Shown here: piece by piece, positions 49,159-59,476 of the stretch | Layout: each line of letters starts with the position of its first letter | Numbering within the stretch: the first letter of the stretch is position 1 | Origin: Saccharofermentans sp. | GTDB taxonomy: Bacteria; Bacillota; Clostridia; Saccharofermentanales; Saccharofermentanaceae | Direction: 5' to 3' | Assembly (NCBI GenBank): GCA_024683485.1 | Contig: JAIKYD010000057.1 | Coordinates: 1-64,000 of the forward strand | Length of the DNA: 64,000 bases | Notes under the pieces: generated by a model | Databases searched by the model: none | What the model was told of the DNA's origin: nothing | Seen by the model: only the letters and a program-made list of their open reading frames with translations | Position numbers and translations under genes: made by a program

Positions 49159-49338
49159 TTTTGTTTGATTTTCGGATAGTCAGATTATCCTTATCTTAAG
49201 AAATTTTTAGAATATTGTTATTTAATTAATCGTTAGTTAACCGGTATCGGGTAAGGTGTTTTTATAGAATAAGTATTATTTCACATTCGGACTGTTGGAT
49301 TAGTCATTGAGATAATTGAGCGAAAAGGGGGAGACTTT

Positions 49339-50388
49339 ATGCCACGATTTTGCAGAAACTGCGGGACTCAGTTAGGTGATGACGGCCGCTGTCCTAATTG
49401 TGGATGGGCTGCACCGTCAGCGTTCACACCAGTGGAGACTCAAGCAAATGTTGCTGCTGTTAAGCCGCGTTTTTGCAGAAATTGCGGAACTCAGATGGGG
49501 ACTGATGGCCGTTGCCACAATTGCGGATATGTTGTTCCGGCACAACATGCAGTTCCAGTACAGCAGGCACAGCCAGTTCAGTCAATTCAACCAGTCCAGC
49601 AAGTACAACCCGTACAACAGGTCCCTGTAGCACCAGTGGTGGCTTCACCGGTTCAGACAACTCCTGTTCAGGCTCCTCAACAGGTCCCCGTTGCCCAAGT
49701 TCAACCGGCACAGGTTCAAGTTGTGCAGCCTGAGCCCAAAAAGAAAAAACAAAAGGCTGCTAATTCCGGAAAGAAGAAAAAAGGATGGGTTGTTCTGATT
49801 CCTATTGGAGTTATTCTTTTAGGTGTGATAACCGTCCTGATATTGAACTTTACTGGCGTTATCCATCTTTTTGGTAAGAATACATCTGCTACATTCAAGC
49901 GTCCTTCGGCAGAAGAGTATTTGTCAAGACTCGGCAAGATTACCAATAAGGATAGTGCGGATAATGTAGCGTTGCTTACTGAGACAGAAGCTTACAAAGA
50001 GTTTAAGTCACGTGGTTTTACCGAGCAGGCAATCGATGCCTATTATGATATTGAAGGCAATTATATCGGATCCGTAGAAATATCACCAGACAGTAAAGAA
50101 AAACATCCTTCTTATCATGTCCTGTACCGCGCCTCTACCGGTATAGTTTGGACTATCGCGCTGACGGGAGATACCTTCTATGCCGAGCCGGTCAGCCTTG
50201 AAGATTCAAGCACTTGGGATGTTCCCAGGGCAATCTCAGAGTCAAATTTCTATTGGGTATATGATGGAAAAGCAAATGCGTATTATACAGTAGATCTGAA
50301 TAATAATGCACTTGTTCTAAAACATGTTAACAGGATCGATACTGCTACACTTGATAAATTGGATGCAAAGGAGATAGACGGATTATGA
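49339..50388 (+). CDS. Bitopic membrane protein with two tandem zinc ribbons, P/V/Q-rich linker, TM and extracellular domain
   Basis: PRFCRNCGTQLGDDGRCPNCGW and PRFCRNCGTQMGTDGRCHNCGY; TM GWVVLIPIGVILLGVITVLIL. Confidence 0.75.
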   Translation: MPRFCRNCGTQLGDDGRCPNCGWAAPSAFTPVETQANVAAVKPRFCRNCGTQMGTDGRCHNCGYVVPAQHAVPVQQAQPVQSIQPVQQVQPVQQVPVAPVVASPVQTTPVQAPQQVPVAQVQPAQVQVVQPEPKKKKQKAANSGKKKKGWVVLIPIGVILLGVITVLILNFTGVIHLFGKNTSATFKRPSAEEYLSRLGKITNKDSADNVALLTETEAYKEFKSRGFTEQAIDAYYDIEGNYIGSVEISPDSKEKHPSYHVLYRASTGIVWTIALTGDTFYAEPVSLEDSSTWDVPRAISESNFYWVYDGKANAYYTVDLNNNALVLKHVNRIDTATLDKLDAKEIDGL

Positions 50389-52250
50389 AAACAATAAAAA
50401 AGCCTATTGTAGTTATTCTATCAGTCTGCATTCTGATGTCTGTTTTCTCTACTTCTGTTTTCGCGGATAAGAAAAAGGAGCCTGTGGACGGCAGGACATA
50501 CCGTAAGGGTGTAAATATGGTATCTATGGGAGATTCTTTTGCCTCCGGTGAGAGCATAGGTTCCTATGGTACGGGAAGTGTTTACGATGAGGATTTTCTT
50601 GCACACCGTTCATATTATTCCTGGTCTTCATTATTGAAACTCCCGGGAAATGGTGGCGGAAGAATGAGGGATTATAAAGGCACAAAGTGGCAATTTGTTG
50701 CTTGTTCAGGTGCTACCACCGAAAACATTTATGGCACTCAGACTAAGGAATATAATCATAATGGTCAAAAAGGCAGCCATGACCTGCCGCCCCAGCTCGA
50801 TATATTCAGCAGCGGGAAAATTGATCCTAAAGAAGTCGATTATGTCACCCTTTCCATTGGCGGTAATGATGTCGATTTTGCCGGTATCATTAAACGCGCT
50901 ACATTGAATATGGAAGGGTATTCCGGTTTCTGTGCAGATGCAATTAGTGACAAGATTAACCACTTTGATGATCCGGGCGGCACAAGGGATAAACTAATTG
51001 ATACATATCGTGCGATAGCAAAACAAGCACCGAACGCAACAATTATAGTTACCGGTTATCCGCCTCTGCTTGATCCAAAGTGTGCAGATGCTCAATTCTT
51101 CAATGAAGATGAAGCTGAATGGGTTAATATGGGTGTTCATTATTTTAATAGTAATGTAAAACTAATGGTTGAAGAATTAAAGAAAGAAGGAATAAAGATT
51201 GAATTTGCGGATATAGAAGCAAAATTCAGGGGACATGAAGCATATTCAAAAGACTCCTGGATCAATGGCCTTGAATTTGGTCCGGATACAAGAGGTGAAG
51301 AACTTGATGACTGGGCAATAACCAGCATGAATTCGATTCATCCAAATTTTGATGGTGTAAAAGCATATGCTGAGTGCGTTCAGGAAGTAATTGACAAGGT
51401 TGAGAAAGAGAAAGAAAAAGAGAGAAAGAAGCTCGGCCTCGATGACGAAGGAAATCCGATAACTGAAGAATCTTCGTCCTCAGAATCATCTGATCCTGAA
51501 GATGTTGTTCCAGATGATTCCAATGTCGAAGAAAAGGAACTTGATTACGGTTATCCGAATGTATATGAGATCGCAGGTTCATATGATGACGGTCTTTTCA
51601 GTGTTACCGATTATGATATACCGGAAGCTGTTCTTAAAAGTATGAATGATAAAGCGGATTTTTGGTCGAAGATGCTTGGCTGTGATGATGAGGATCTCGG
51701 ATGTGAGGTTACTGAAGAGGATATTACTGTTCATGATGCCGCTTATCCGTTTACTCTTGAATATCTTGGTGATAATACTTTTAAATTTACCAGCTCCAAG
51801 TTGGGAACAACTACAGCATATTATGATCCGTATTCAGGCGCACTTAGTGTGGATCCGATCAACTGCTCGGATATGGGAGGCAAAGCCATAGTTAGATTCC
51901 ATCTGACCTGTAATTACGATGATGTGTATTCGAGGTCGGCTGTAATCATAAGCGGTACAGCATCATTTGATTTTGAAGGCGATTATAAAGGTATGTACTT
52001 TGACGGGGATTTCTCCGGTAGCAAGGATATCCCTTATTATGAAGTCGAAGAGACGACTAATGATGACTGGTTTGATGATTGGCCTGACAACAGTGAAGAA
52101 TGGGATCCTGAGTTATGGGATGAATGGGAGCACCCTGAAGATTATGAATTAACAGATGAAGAAAAATGGCAAGGATTAGAAGAAGACTGGGGAGACAACA
52201 GTAAAGACTGGGATCCTGATATGTGGGATGAATGGGAAGAAGGAAATTAA
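50385..52250 (+). CDS. Secreted SGNH/GDSL hydrolase (SEST-like) with C-terminal domain shared with the 45532-47673 gene and a W/D/E-rich tail
   Basis: Signal peptide; SMGDSFASGE, ACSGATT, SIGGNDVDF, SIHPNFDG blocks. Confidence 0.8.
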   Translation: MKTIKKPIVVILSVCILMSVFSTSVFADKKKEPVDGRTYRKGVNMVSMGDSFASGESIGSYGTGSVYDEDFLAHRSYYSWSSLLKLPGNGGGRMRDYKGTKWQFVACSGATTENIYGTQTKEYNHNGQKGSHDLPPQLDIFSSGKIDPKEVDYVTLSIGGNDVDFAGIIKRATLNMEGYSGFCADAISDKINHFDDPGGTRDKLIDTYRAIAKQAPNATIIVTGYPPLLDPKCADAQFFNEDEAEWVNMGVHYFNSNVKLMVEELKKEGIKIEFADIEAKFRGHEAYSKDSWINGLEFGPDTRGEELDDWAITSMNSIHPNFDGVKAYAECVQEVIDKVEKEKEKERKKLGLDDEGNPITEESSSSESSDPEDVVPDDSNVEEKELDYGYPNVYEIAGSYDDGLFSVTDYDIPEAVLKSMNDKADFWSKMLGCDDEDLGCEVTEEDITVHDAAYPFTLEYLGDNTFKFTSSKLGTTTAYYDPYSGALSVDPINCSDMGGKAIVRFHLTCNYDDVYSRSAVIISGTASFDFEGDYKGMYFDGDFSGSKDIPYYEVEETTNDDWFDDWPDNSEEWDPELWDEWEHPEDYELTDEEKWQGLEEDWGDNSKDWDPDMWDEWEEGN

Positions 52251-52286
52251 TGCTTTAGGATACAATGATTAATACATGATCCACGT

Positions 52287-52323
52287 GGGCTGTCTCAGAA
52301 CAATATGAGACAGCCCGCTTTTT
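52287..52323 (+). terminator. Rho-independent terminator
   Basis: GGGCTGTCTCA-gaacaata-TGAGACAGCCCgcTTTTT. Confidence 0.8.
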
Positions 52324-52344
52324 GAAAGCCGGATTGCATCTGAA

Positions 52345-53250
52345 TTAATATTTGAACCCGTCAACAACCTTTTGCATATCGTCCGGCAACGGTGATTCGA
52401 AAATCTTTACCTTGCCATTGTCAAAAGGATCATTGTATTCGATCTTGCAGGCATGAAGGGCACACCTGCCAGGCAAACTGTCATAGATCAGAGCCTGTTT
52501 TCTAAGTTCCTCATTCGGATTGTCAATTGAGAGCGGACCGTATAGACCGTCTCCCAAGAGAGGATGCCCGACATGACAGCAATGGGTTCGTATCTGATGA
52601 CATCTTCCTGTCTCGAGTTCGAATTCAACAAGTGATATGTCAGCTTTGGAGTAATACTCAACTGTTCTGTAATGAGTAACTGATGGTTTGCCGTTCTCGA
52701 CACAGTCCCGTATCATCACTGAATTCTCGCGCCTTGCTATAGGGAAAGATAACGTGCCGGCTTCAGGATCGAACCTGCCGTAACAGAGAGCCAGATAGGA
52801 TTTCTTAATATCTGCATCTGTAGCGAGCATATTGTGCGCATAACCGTCCTTGGCCACGATCAGCAGACCTGATGTCTCACGGTCAAGGCGCATGACAGGA
52901 TGGAGAGTATTCGGGGAAAGGCAAGTGAGCAAAGAATCTTCAAGATGCCCGTGGGAAGGATGGGTGACCATTCCTGCAGGTTTGTTTATCACTGCATAAG
53001 ACTCATTTTCGAAAAATACTCCAACATTGGAAGGCGGTGTCAGCTTACCTGAGTTATCCTCATATTCAAAGAAGAGCTCATCTCCGGTCTTAACGCGGTC
53101 CTTTACTCTCGCGTGGACACCGTTCAGATCAACGGTTCCGTAGAGTTTTACGCGCTTGACCCATGTGGTGCTCATTGCAAATTCGCGCCTCATTATCTGC
53201 TGGATCTCGCAGCCGTTATATTCACTTTGAACAAAATATTTGATTTTCAT
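52345..53250 (-). CDS. RluA family pseudouridine synthase
   Basis: VINKPAGMVTHPS, MRLDRETSGLLIVAK, GRCHQIRTHCCHVGHPLLGD. Confidence 0.93.
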   Translation of the reverse strand: MKIKYFVQSEYNGCEIQQIMRREFAMSTTWVKRVKLYGTVDLNGVHARVKDRVKTGDELFFEYEDNSGKLTPPSNVGVFFENESYAVINKPAGMVTHPSHGHLEDSLLTCLSPNTLHPVMRLDRETSGLLIVAKDGYAHNMLATDADIKKSYLALCYGRFDPEAGTLSFPIARRENSVMIRDCVENGKPSVTHYRTVEYYSKADISLVEFELETGRCHQIRTHCCHVGHPLLGDGLYGPLSIDNPNEELRKQALIYDSLPGRCALHACKIEYNDPFDNGKVKIFESPLPDDMQKVVDGFKY

Positions 53251-53370
53251 TGTTACATTCTAACAAATTATTGACAGATAAAGCATTTATTTCTAAAATA
53301 TTCAATGGCTTGTCAGAGCCATTTTATACGATCTTTGACAACTAAATATTTTTTGGAGGTGAGTACCAAC

Positions 53371-54942
53371 GTGCCACAGTTACCGTTTTATACTGTAATA
53401 ATCGCGTGCGTTGTTGGTCTTGCTCTGGGCATTATATTAGCATGGGTCTATTTCAAATCTGGAATATCCGGTGAGCAGAAGAGGCTTGCGGAGGACATTG
53501 CAAAATCCAAGGAGGAAAGTGATGTTCTTCTTGCAAATGCACAGAAGGAGGCAGAAAACAACAAGCGTGATTTGCTTTTGCAGGCAAAAGAGGAGGTCTC
53601 ACGTGTCCGTTCTGAATTGGAACGTGAAGCGCGGGAGAAGAAACAGGAGCTTGCAAAAGAGCGCAATAGGCTTGAGCAAAAGGAAGAGAATATCAACCGT
53701 ATTGAAGCAAATTGTGAGCGCAAGCAGGAGGAGATCGAGAGAAAGCAGCAGAATATTGCTGAACTCGAAGCCAGAGCCAAGGATTACGAGCAGCGTAAGA
53801 AGACAGAACTTGAGAAGGTTTCCGGTCTATCGATCGCAGACGCCAGAACTCTGGTGCTTGACGAAGCAAAGCGTGAATATACACATGATATGGTATTGAT
53901 GCTTAAGCAGATGGAAGAGAAAGCTAAGCAGGATGCAGATAAAGTTGCAAAAGACATTATCGTAAACGCTATACAGCGCTATGCATCCGACTACGTATCT
54001 GAAGTCACTGTATCGGTTGTGAATCTCCCTAACGATGAGATGAAAGGCAGAATCATCGGACGTGAGGGACGTAACATCAGAGCAATCGAGACTATTACGG
54101 GAGTCGATCTTATTATCGACGATACTCCTGAAGCTATCGTTCTTTCATCTTTCGATCCGATCAGAAGAGAGATTGCAAAGATGACGATAGAAAGACTGGT
54201 AGCAGACGGAAGGATCCATCCGGCCAGAATCGAAGAGATGGCCGGCAAGGCAAGGAAGGAACTCAATCAGACTATCAAATCCGAAGGTGAGAAGGCAGCC
54301 TTTGATACGGGTGTCATGAATCTGCATCCGGAAGTTATCAAACTCCTGGGACGCCTTCGTTACCGCACATCGTACGGACAGAACGTACTGCAGCACTCTA
54401 TTGAAGTGTCATGGATCGCTGCAATGATGGCGGACGAACTCGGACTTGACAGTAATCTTGCAAGGCGCGGCGGCCTTTTGCATGATATCGGTAAGGCAGT
54501 GGATTTCGAGCAGGAAGGAACACATATCCAGCTCGGTGTCGATATAGCGAAGAAATATCATGAGAGTCCCGCTGTAATTAACTGCATTGAGGCGCATCAT
54601 GGTGATGTTGAGCCTTTGTCTGCAGAAGCCGTATTAGTTGCAGCAGCAGATGCTATCTCTGCAGCAAGACCGGGAGCAAGAAGAGAGAATCTCGAGACAT
54701 ACATCAAGAGGATCGAGAAGCTTGAGGAGATTGCCACAAGCTTTGATGGTGTAGAGAAGAGCTTCGCCATTCAGGCAGGCAGAGAGATTCGTGTTATCGT
54801 ATCACCTGATAAGGTATCAGATGACGAGATGACTCTTAAAGCCCGTGATATCTGCAAGAAGATTGAGGATGAACTCGATTATCCCGGACAGATCAAAGTG
54901 AATGTTATCAGAGAAACGAGGGCAACTGACGTTGCTAAATAA
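53371..54942 (+). CDS. rny: Ribonuclease Y
   Basis: N-terminal TM, coiled coil, [32 protein letters not shown] at 53371 after ggaggtgag. Confidence 0.95.
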   Translation: MPQLPFYTVIIACVVGLALGIILAWVYFKSGISGEQKRLAEDIAKSKEESDVLLANAQKEAENNKRDLLLQAKEEVSRVRSELEREAREKKQELAKERNRLEQKEENINRIEANCERKQEEIERKQQNIAELEARAKDYEQRKKTELEKVSGLSIADARTLVLDEAKREYTHDMVLMLKQMEEKAKQDADKVAKDIIVNAIQRYASDYVSEVTVSVVNLPNDEMKGRIIGREGRNIRAIETITGVDLIIDDTPEAIVLSSFDPIRREIAKMTIERLVADGRIHPARIEEMAGKARKELNQTIKSEGEKAAFDTGVMNLHPEVIKLLGRLRYRTSYGQNVLQHSIEVSWIAAMMADELGLDSNLARRGGLLHDIGKAVDFEQEGTHIQLGVDIAKKYHESPAVINCIEAHHGDVEPLSAEAVLVAAADAISAARPGARRENLETYIKRIEKLEEIATSFDGVEKSFAIQAGREIRVIVSPDKVSDDEMTLKARDICKKIEDELDYPGQIKVNVIRETRATDVAK

Positions 54943-54998
54943 TTTTATATATATTTTTATTTAACACGTTAGTATCATCTATCAAACCAAAACAAATT

Positions 54999-55049
54999 AA
55001 GGACCTTTTGTCCTGCAGTCATATAAATGCAGGATGATGGGTCCTTTTT
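54999..55049 (+). terminator. Rho-independent terminator after rny
   Basis: AAGGACC with inner TCCTGCA/TGCAGGA stem and GGTCCTTTTT. Confidence 0.75.
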
Positions 55050-55214
55050 GTATTGTTCCAAAAGTCTGATTTTTTGCCGGATCTGCAAATCTGTACGATA
55101 TATCGGACTCAAATTATCAAATGGTTTTGTGCTTGAATGAATTCGAAATCCTTGTGTTATAATCGAAAAGTCAAATACATATATATTATTTATTTTAAGG
55201 AGTTGGGTAGTAAT

Positions 55215-57209
55215 ATGCCGGGTAAGAAGGATTACGGCAATGAGAGCATTTCGATGCTCAAGGGTGCGGACAGAGTCAGACTCCGTCCGGCTGTTATTTT
55301 CGGTTCTGACAATCTTGAAGGATGTATCCATTCCTTCTTTGAGATCCTGTCTAACTCGATCGATGAGGCCAGGGAAGGTCATGGTGACAAGATCATCATC
55401 ACCAGATTTGCCGACGGTACGATCGAAGTCGAGGACTTCGGACGAGGCATACCGATGGATTACAATACCAAAGAGGGAAGATTTAACTGGGAACTTGTTT
55501 ACTGTGAACTGTATGCAGGTGGTAAGTACAACAATAACGCTTCAGGTGATTATGAGTTCTCGCTTGGTCTTAACGGACTTGGTGCCTGTGCTACACAGTA
55601 TGCATCGGAATTCTTTGAAGTAACAGTCTTCAGGGATCATACCAAGTACTCGATGGGCTTTAAGAAGGGTGTTCCTGTAACTGAACTCATGCAGGAGCCA
55701 TACAGATTCAGAAGAACAGGTACTGTTCAGCGCTGGAAGCCTGATACCGAAGTCTTTACTGAGATAATCATTCCTCTTGAGACATTCAAGGAGATTATCA
55801 AGCGCCAGTCTGTTATCAACAGTGGAATCGAGTTTGTGCTTAAGGACGCTGAGTCAGGTGAGGAATTCTCTTTCATCTATCCTGAAGGCATCAAGGGCTA
55901 TGTCGAGGAACTCTCCGATATGAAGGGCTTTACTGAAGTTCATACATTCTCCGGAGAAGGCAGAGGCAGGGATAAGGAAGACCGTGACGAGTACAAAGTA
56001 AGGGCGGAAGTTGCGTTCTGTTTCAACAATGAAGTGAACACTTTGGAATACTTCCACAATTCAAGTTTTCTGGAGCATGGCGGATCACCGGATAAGGCTG
56101 TCAGGAATGCTTTTGTTGCCGAGATCGACAAGCAGATAAAGCAGCGTGACAAATACAAGGCCAATGAATCCAGGATAATATTCCAGGATGTTGCAGATTC
56201 TCTGATCCTTGTAACCAATACGTTCTCGACTCAGACTTCATATGAGAACCAGACTAAGAAGGCCATTAACAACAAATTCATCCAGGACTTCATGACACAG
56301 CTTATCAGAGATAATCTTGAAGTCTGGTTCATCGAGAACAAAGATGCCGCAGATAAGACTATCGAGCAGATCCTTATCAATAAGCGTGCCAGAGAGAATG
56401 CTGAGAAGACTAAGGTCAATATCAAGAAGACTCTCATGGGCAAAGTCGATATCAATAACAGGATCAAGAAGTTTGTAGACTGCAGATCTAAGGATGTCGC
56501 AAAGCGTGAGCTTTATATCGTAGAAGGTGATTCGGCTTTGGGCTCGGTCAAGCTTGGCCGTGATGCCGAATTCCAGGCTGTTATGCCTGTAAGAGGAAAG
56601 ATCCTCAATTGTCTTAAAGCGGATTATGCCACGATCTTTAAGAGCGAGATCATCACAGATCTTCTTAAAGTTCTTGGCTGTGGTGTTGAGATCAAGAATA
56701 AGCATACAAAGGATATGAGTGCTTTCAATCTCGATGACTTGAGATGGAACAAGATCATAATATGTACCGATGCCGATGTCGACGGCTTCCAGATAAGAAC
56801 TCTGATCCTTGCAATGTTATACAGGTTAACGCCGACTCTTATTGAGAAGGGTTATGTATATGTTGCCGAATCGCCTCTTTTCGAGATCACATACAGACCT
56901 AAGGGAAAGAATGCGAAGGAAGAGACTTATTTTGCATTTAACGAGAAAGAGAAGGCTGAGATTCTTGCAAAGGTAGATCCCAAACTCTGCACTATACAGA
57001 GATCAAAAGGTCTTGGTGAGAATGAGCCTGAGATGATGTGGCAGACAACCATGAATCCGAAGTCCAGGCGTCTTATCAAGGCTTGTCCTGAAGATGCGCA
57101 GAGAACAGCTGAGGTGTTTGATCTCCTTCTCGGAGATAACCTTGCAGGAAGAAAACTCCATATCGAGCTGGACGGTAATAAGTATCTCGATATGCTTGAT
57201 TTAGGGTGA
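55215..57209 (+). CDS. Type IIA topoisomerase subunit B (ParE/GyrB-like)
   Basis: LSNSIDEA, GRGIPMD, YIVEGDSALGSVK, CTDADVDGFQIRTL; ATG at 55215. Confidence 0.9.
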   Translation: MPGKKDYGNESISMLKGADRVRLRPAVIFGSDNLEGCIHSFFEILSNSIDEAREGHGDKIIITRFADGTIEVEDFGRGIPMDYNTKEGRFNWELVYCELYAGGKYNNNASGDYEFSLGLNGLGACATQYASEFFEVTVFRDHTKYSMGFKKGVPVTELMQEPYRFRRTGTVQRWKPDTEVFTEIIIPLETFKEIIKRQSVINSGIEFVLKDAESGEEFSFIYPEGIKGYVEELSDMKGFTEVHTFSGEGRGRDKEDRDEYKVRAEVAFCFNNEVNTLEYFHNSSFLEHGGSPDKAVRNAFVAEIDKQIKQRDKYKANESRIIFQDVADSLILVTNTFSTQTSYENQTKKAINNKFIQDFMTQLIRDNLEVWFIENKDAADKTIEQILINKRARENAEKTKVNIKKTLMGKVDINNRIKKFVDCRSKDVAKRELYIVEGDSALGSVKLGRDAEFQAVMPVRGKILNCLKADYATIFKSEIITDLLKVLGCGVEIKNKHTKDMSAFNLDDLRWNKIIICTDADVDGFQIRTLILAMLYRLTPTLIEKGYVYVAESPLFEITYRPKGKNAKEETYFAFNEKEKAEILAKVDPKLCTIQRSKGLGENEPEMMWQTTMNPKSRRLIKACPEDAQRTAEVFDLLLGDNLAGRKLHIELDGNKYLDMLDLG

Positions 57210-57214
57210 TACAG

Positions 57215-59476
57215 ATGGCACGCAAAAAGAAAGATGATAATAATTCAGATTCACTGAAGGCAAGGCTTACGGACAGCAATGCCAAGGATATGCCGGCTGT
57301 TGACCAGCCGATAACCGAGATGCTCGAGATCAATTATATGCCGTATGCGATGAGTGTCATCGTATCCCGTGCTATTCCCGAGATCGACGGCTTCAAGCCT
57401 TCACACAGAAAGCTCCTTTATACGATGTATAAGATGGGACTTCTGGGCGGTAACAGGACCAAGTCTGCCAATGTGGTCGGTCAGACGATGAAGCTAAATC
57501 CTCACGGAGACCAGGCTATCTACGATACGATGGTCAGACTTACAAGAGGCAACGGTTCGCTGCTCCATCCGTTTGTTGATTCAAAGGGTAACTTCGGTAA
57601 GCAGTATTCACGTGATATGCAGTGCGCTGCTCCGCGTTATACTGAGGTAAGGCTTGAGAAGATCTGCGAGGAGATATTCAAGGGTATCGACAAAGATGCT
57701 GTTGACATGATTGACAACTATGATGGTACACTTAAGGAACCTGCGCTGCTTCCAGCGACTTTTCCTACAGTTCTGGTTAATGCGAACCAGGGTATTGCAG
57801 TTGGTATGGCATCCAACATCTGTTCGTTTAATCTTGCGGAAGTATGTGCGGCTACTGAAGCTTACATGAAGGATCCAAACGCGGATCTTTTGGAAGTAAT
57901 GCCTGCTCCGGATTTTTCAGGCGGGGGCAAGATACTTTATAACCGCGAGCAGATGAAGTCGATCTATGAGACAGGAAAGGGTTCCTTCTCTGTCAGGGCA
58001 AAATACAGGATCGATAAGTCCAACAACCTTATTGAGATCACTGAAATCCCGTATTCCACGAGTGTTGAGGCGATAATTGATAATATTGCTGATCTTGTTA
58101 AGAGCGGAAAGGCAAGAGAGATTGCCGATATCAGAGATGAGACGGACTTAGACGGTCTTAAGATCACAATTGACTGCAAGAGAGGAACTGATCATGAGCA
58201 GCTTATGACAAAGCTCTTCAGGTTTACTAAGCTCGAGGATACATTCTCCTGCAACTTCAACATTCTGATCGGCGGATCTCCTAAGGTGCTTGGAGTAAGT
58301 CAGATCCTTAACGAATGGCTTAACTGGAGAAGGGAATGCGTTTGCAGGGAATTGCAGTTCAATCTTGCAAGGATGAAGAAGAGACTTCATCTCCTTGACG
58401 GTCTTGCAGAGATCCTTCTTGATATCGACAAGGCAATAAAGATCATCAGAGAGACCGAGTTGGAAGTAGATGTCGTTCCTAACCTCATGAAGGGTTTCTC
58501 GATCGATGAGGAACAGGCTGAGTATGTTGCAGAGATCAAACTCCGTAATATCAACAAGCAGTATATCATTAACAGAATATCCGACAGGGACAAGCTTAAG
58601 GAGGATATTGCTGATACTGAAGATATTTTGAACAGTCCCAGAAGGATAAACGGACTTATCGTTAAGACATTAAGAGATGTAGCCGAGAAGTACGGACAGC
58701 CCAGAAGAACAGAAATCGTTCAGATGGAAGAGACCGAGACTTTTGTCGAGACAGCCGTTATTCCCGATTACAGGCTTCATCTAATGCTCACCCGTCACGG
58801 CTATCTGAAGAAGCACACCATGAAGTCTCTTATGAATGCCGGTGAGCTTAAGACCAAGGATGATGACGAGATATTCATGGGTTTTGAGTGTGAGAACAGA
58901 TCGGATCTTCTTATTTTCACGGATAAGTGCAATCTCTATAAGACACATGTCTATGATTTCGCAGATACAAAGCCTGGTGAATTAGGTCACTTCCTTGCCA
59001 GTTCTCTTGGCATGGAAGATGGCGAGAAACCGATGTTCATGATATCCACGACCGATTACAAAGGCATTCTGTTCATCGCCTTTGAGAACGGCAAGGCAGC
59101 CCGGTTCCCGATATCCGCATATGAGACCAAGCAGAACAGAAAGAAGCTGATCAATGCATATTTTGACGGAAGCAGGGCGATAGGCTTTATCCTCCTTGAT
59201 GAGACTGAAGATCCGGATCTTATTGTTACCAACAGTTTGGACAAGGCAGCTGTATTTAAGTCATCACTGATCCCGCTCAAGACCACAAGAACGACCCAGG
59301 GTGTTCAGCTTCTTGTATCAAAGAAAGGATCTGTATTAAGATCTCTTGCAAGACTTGCGGAAGTTGAAGTTCAGGATCCGGAATACTACAGGATCAGGAA
59401 GGTTCCGGCGATCGGATACTATATAAAGGAGAATTCTCTGGAGGCAAAGCAGGTTAGCTTTGATGATTTGAAGTGA
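57215..59476 (+). CDS. Type IIA topoisomerase subunit A (ParC/GyrA-like)
   Basis: YAMSVIVSRAIPEIDGFKPSHRKLLYTM; catalytic Tyr context AAPRYTEVRLEK. Confidence 0.9.
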   Translation: MARKKKDDNNSDSLKARLTDSNAKDMPAVDQPITEMLEINYMPYAMSVIVSRAIPEIDGFKPSHRKLLYTMYKMGLLGGNRTKSANVVGQTMKLNPHGDQAIYDTMVRLTRGNGSLLHPFVDSKGNFGKQYSRDMQCAAPRYTEVRLEKICEEIFKGIDKDAVDMIDNYDGTLKEPALLPATFPTVLVNANQGIAVGMASNICSFNLAEVCAATEAYMKDPNADLLEVMPAPDFSGGGKILYNREQMKSIYETGKGSFSVRAKYRIDKSNNLIEITEIPYSTSVEAIIDNIADLVKSGKAREIADIRDETDLDGLKITIDCKRGTDHEQLMTKLFRFTKLEDTFSCNFNILIGGSPKVLGVSQILNEWLNWRRECVCRELQFNLARMKKRLHLLDGLAEILLDIDKAIKIIRETELEVDVVPNLMKGFSIDEEQAEYVAEIKLRNINKQYIINRISDRDKLKEDIADTEDILNSPRRINGLIVKTLRDVAEKYGQPRRTEIVQMEETETFVETAVIPDYRLHLMLTRHGYLKKHTMKSLMNAGELKTKDDDEIFMGFECENRSDLLIFTDKCNLYKTHVYDFADTKPGELGHFLASSLGMEDGEKPMFMISTTDYKGILFIAFENGKAARFPISAYETKQNRKKLINAYFDGSRAIGFILLDETEDPDLIVTNSLDKAAVFKSSLIPLKTTRTTQGVQLLVSKKGSVLRSLARLAEVEVQDPEYYRIRKVPAIGYYIKENSLEAKQVSFDDLK

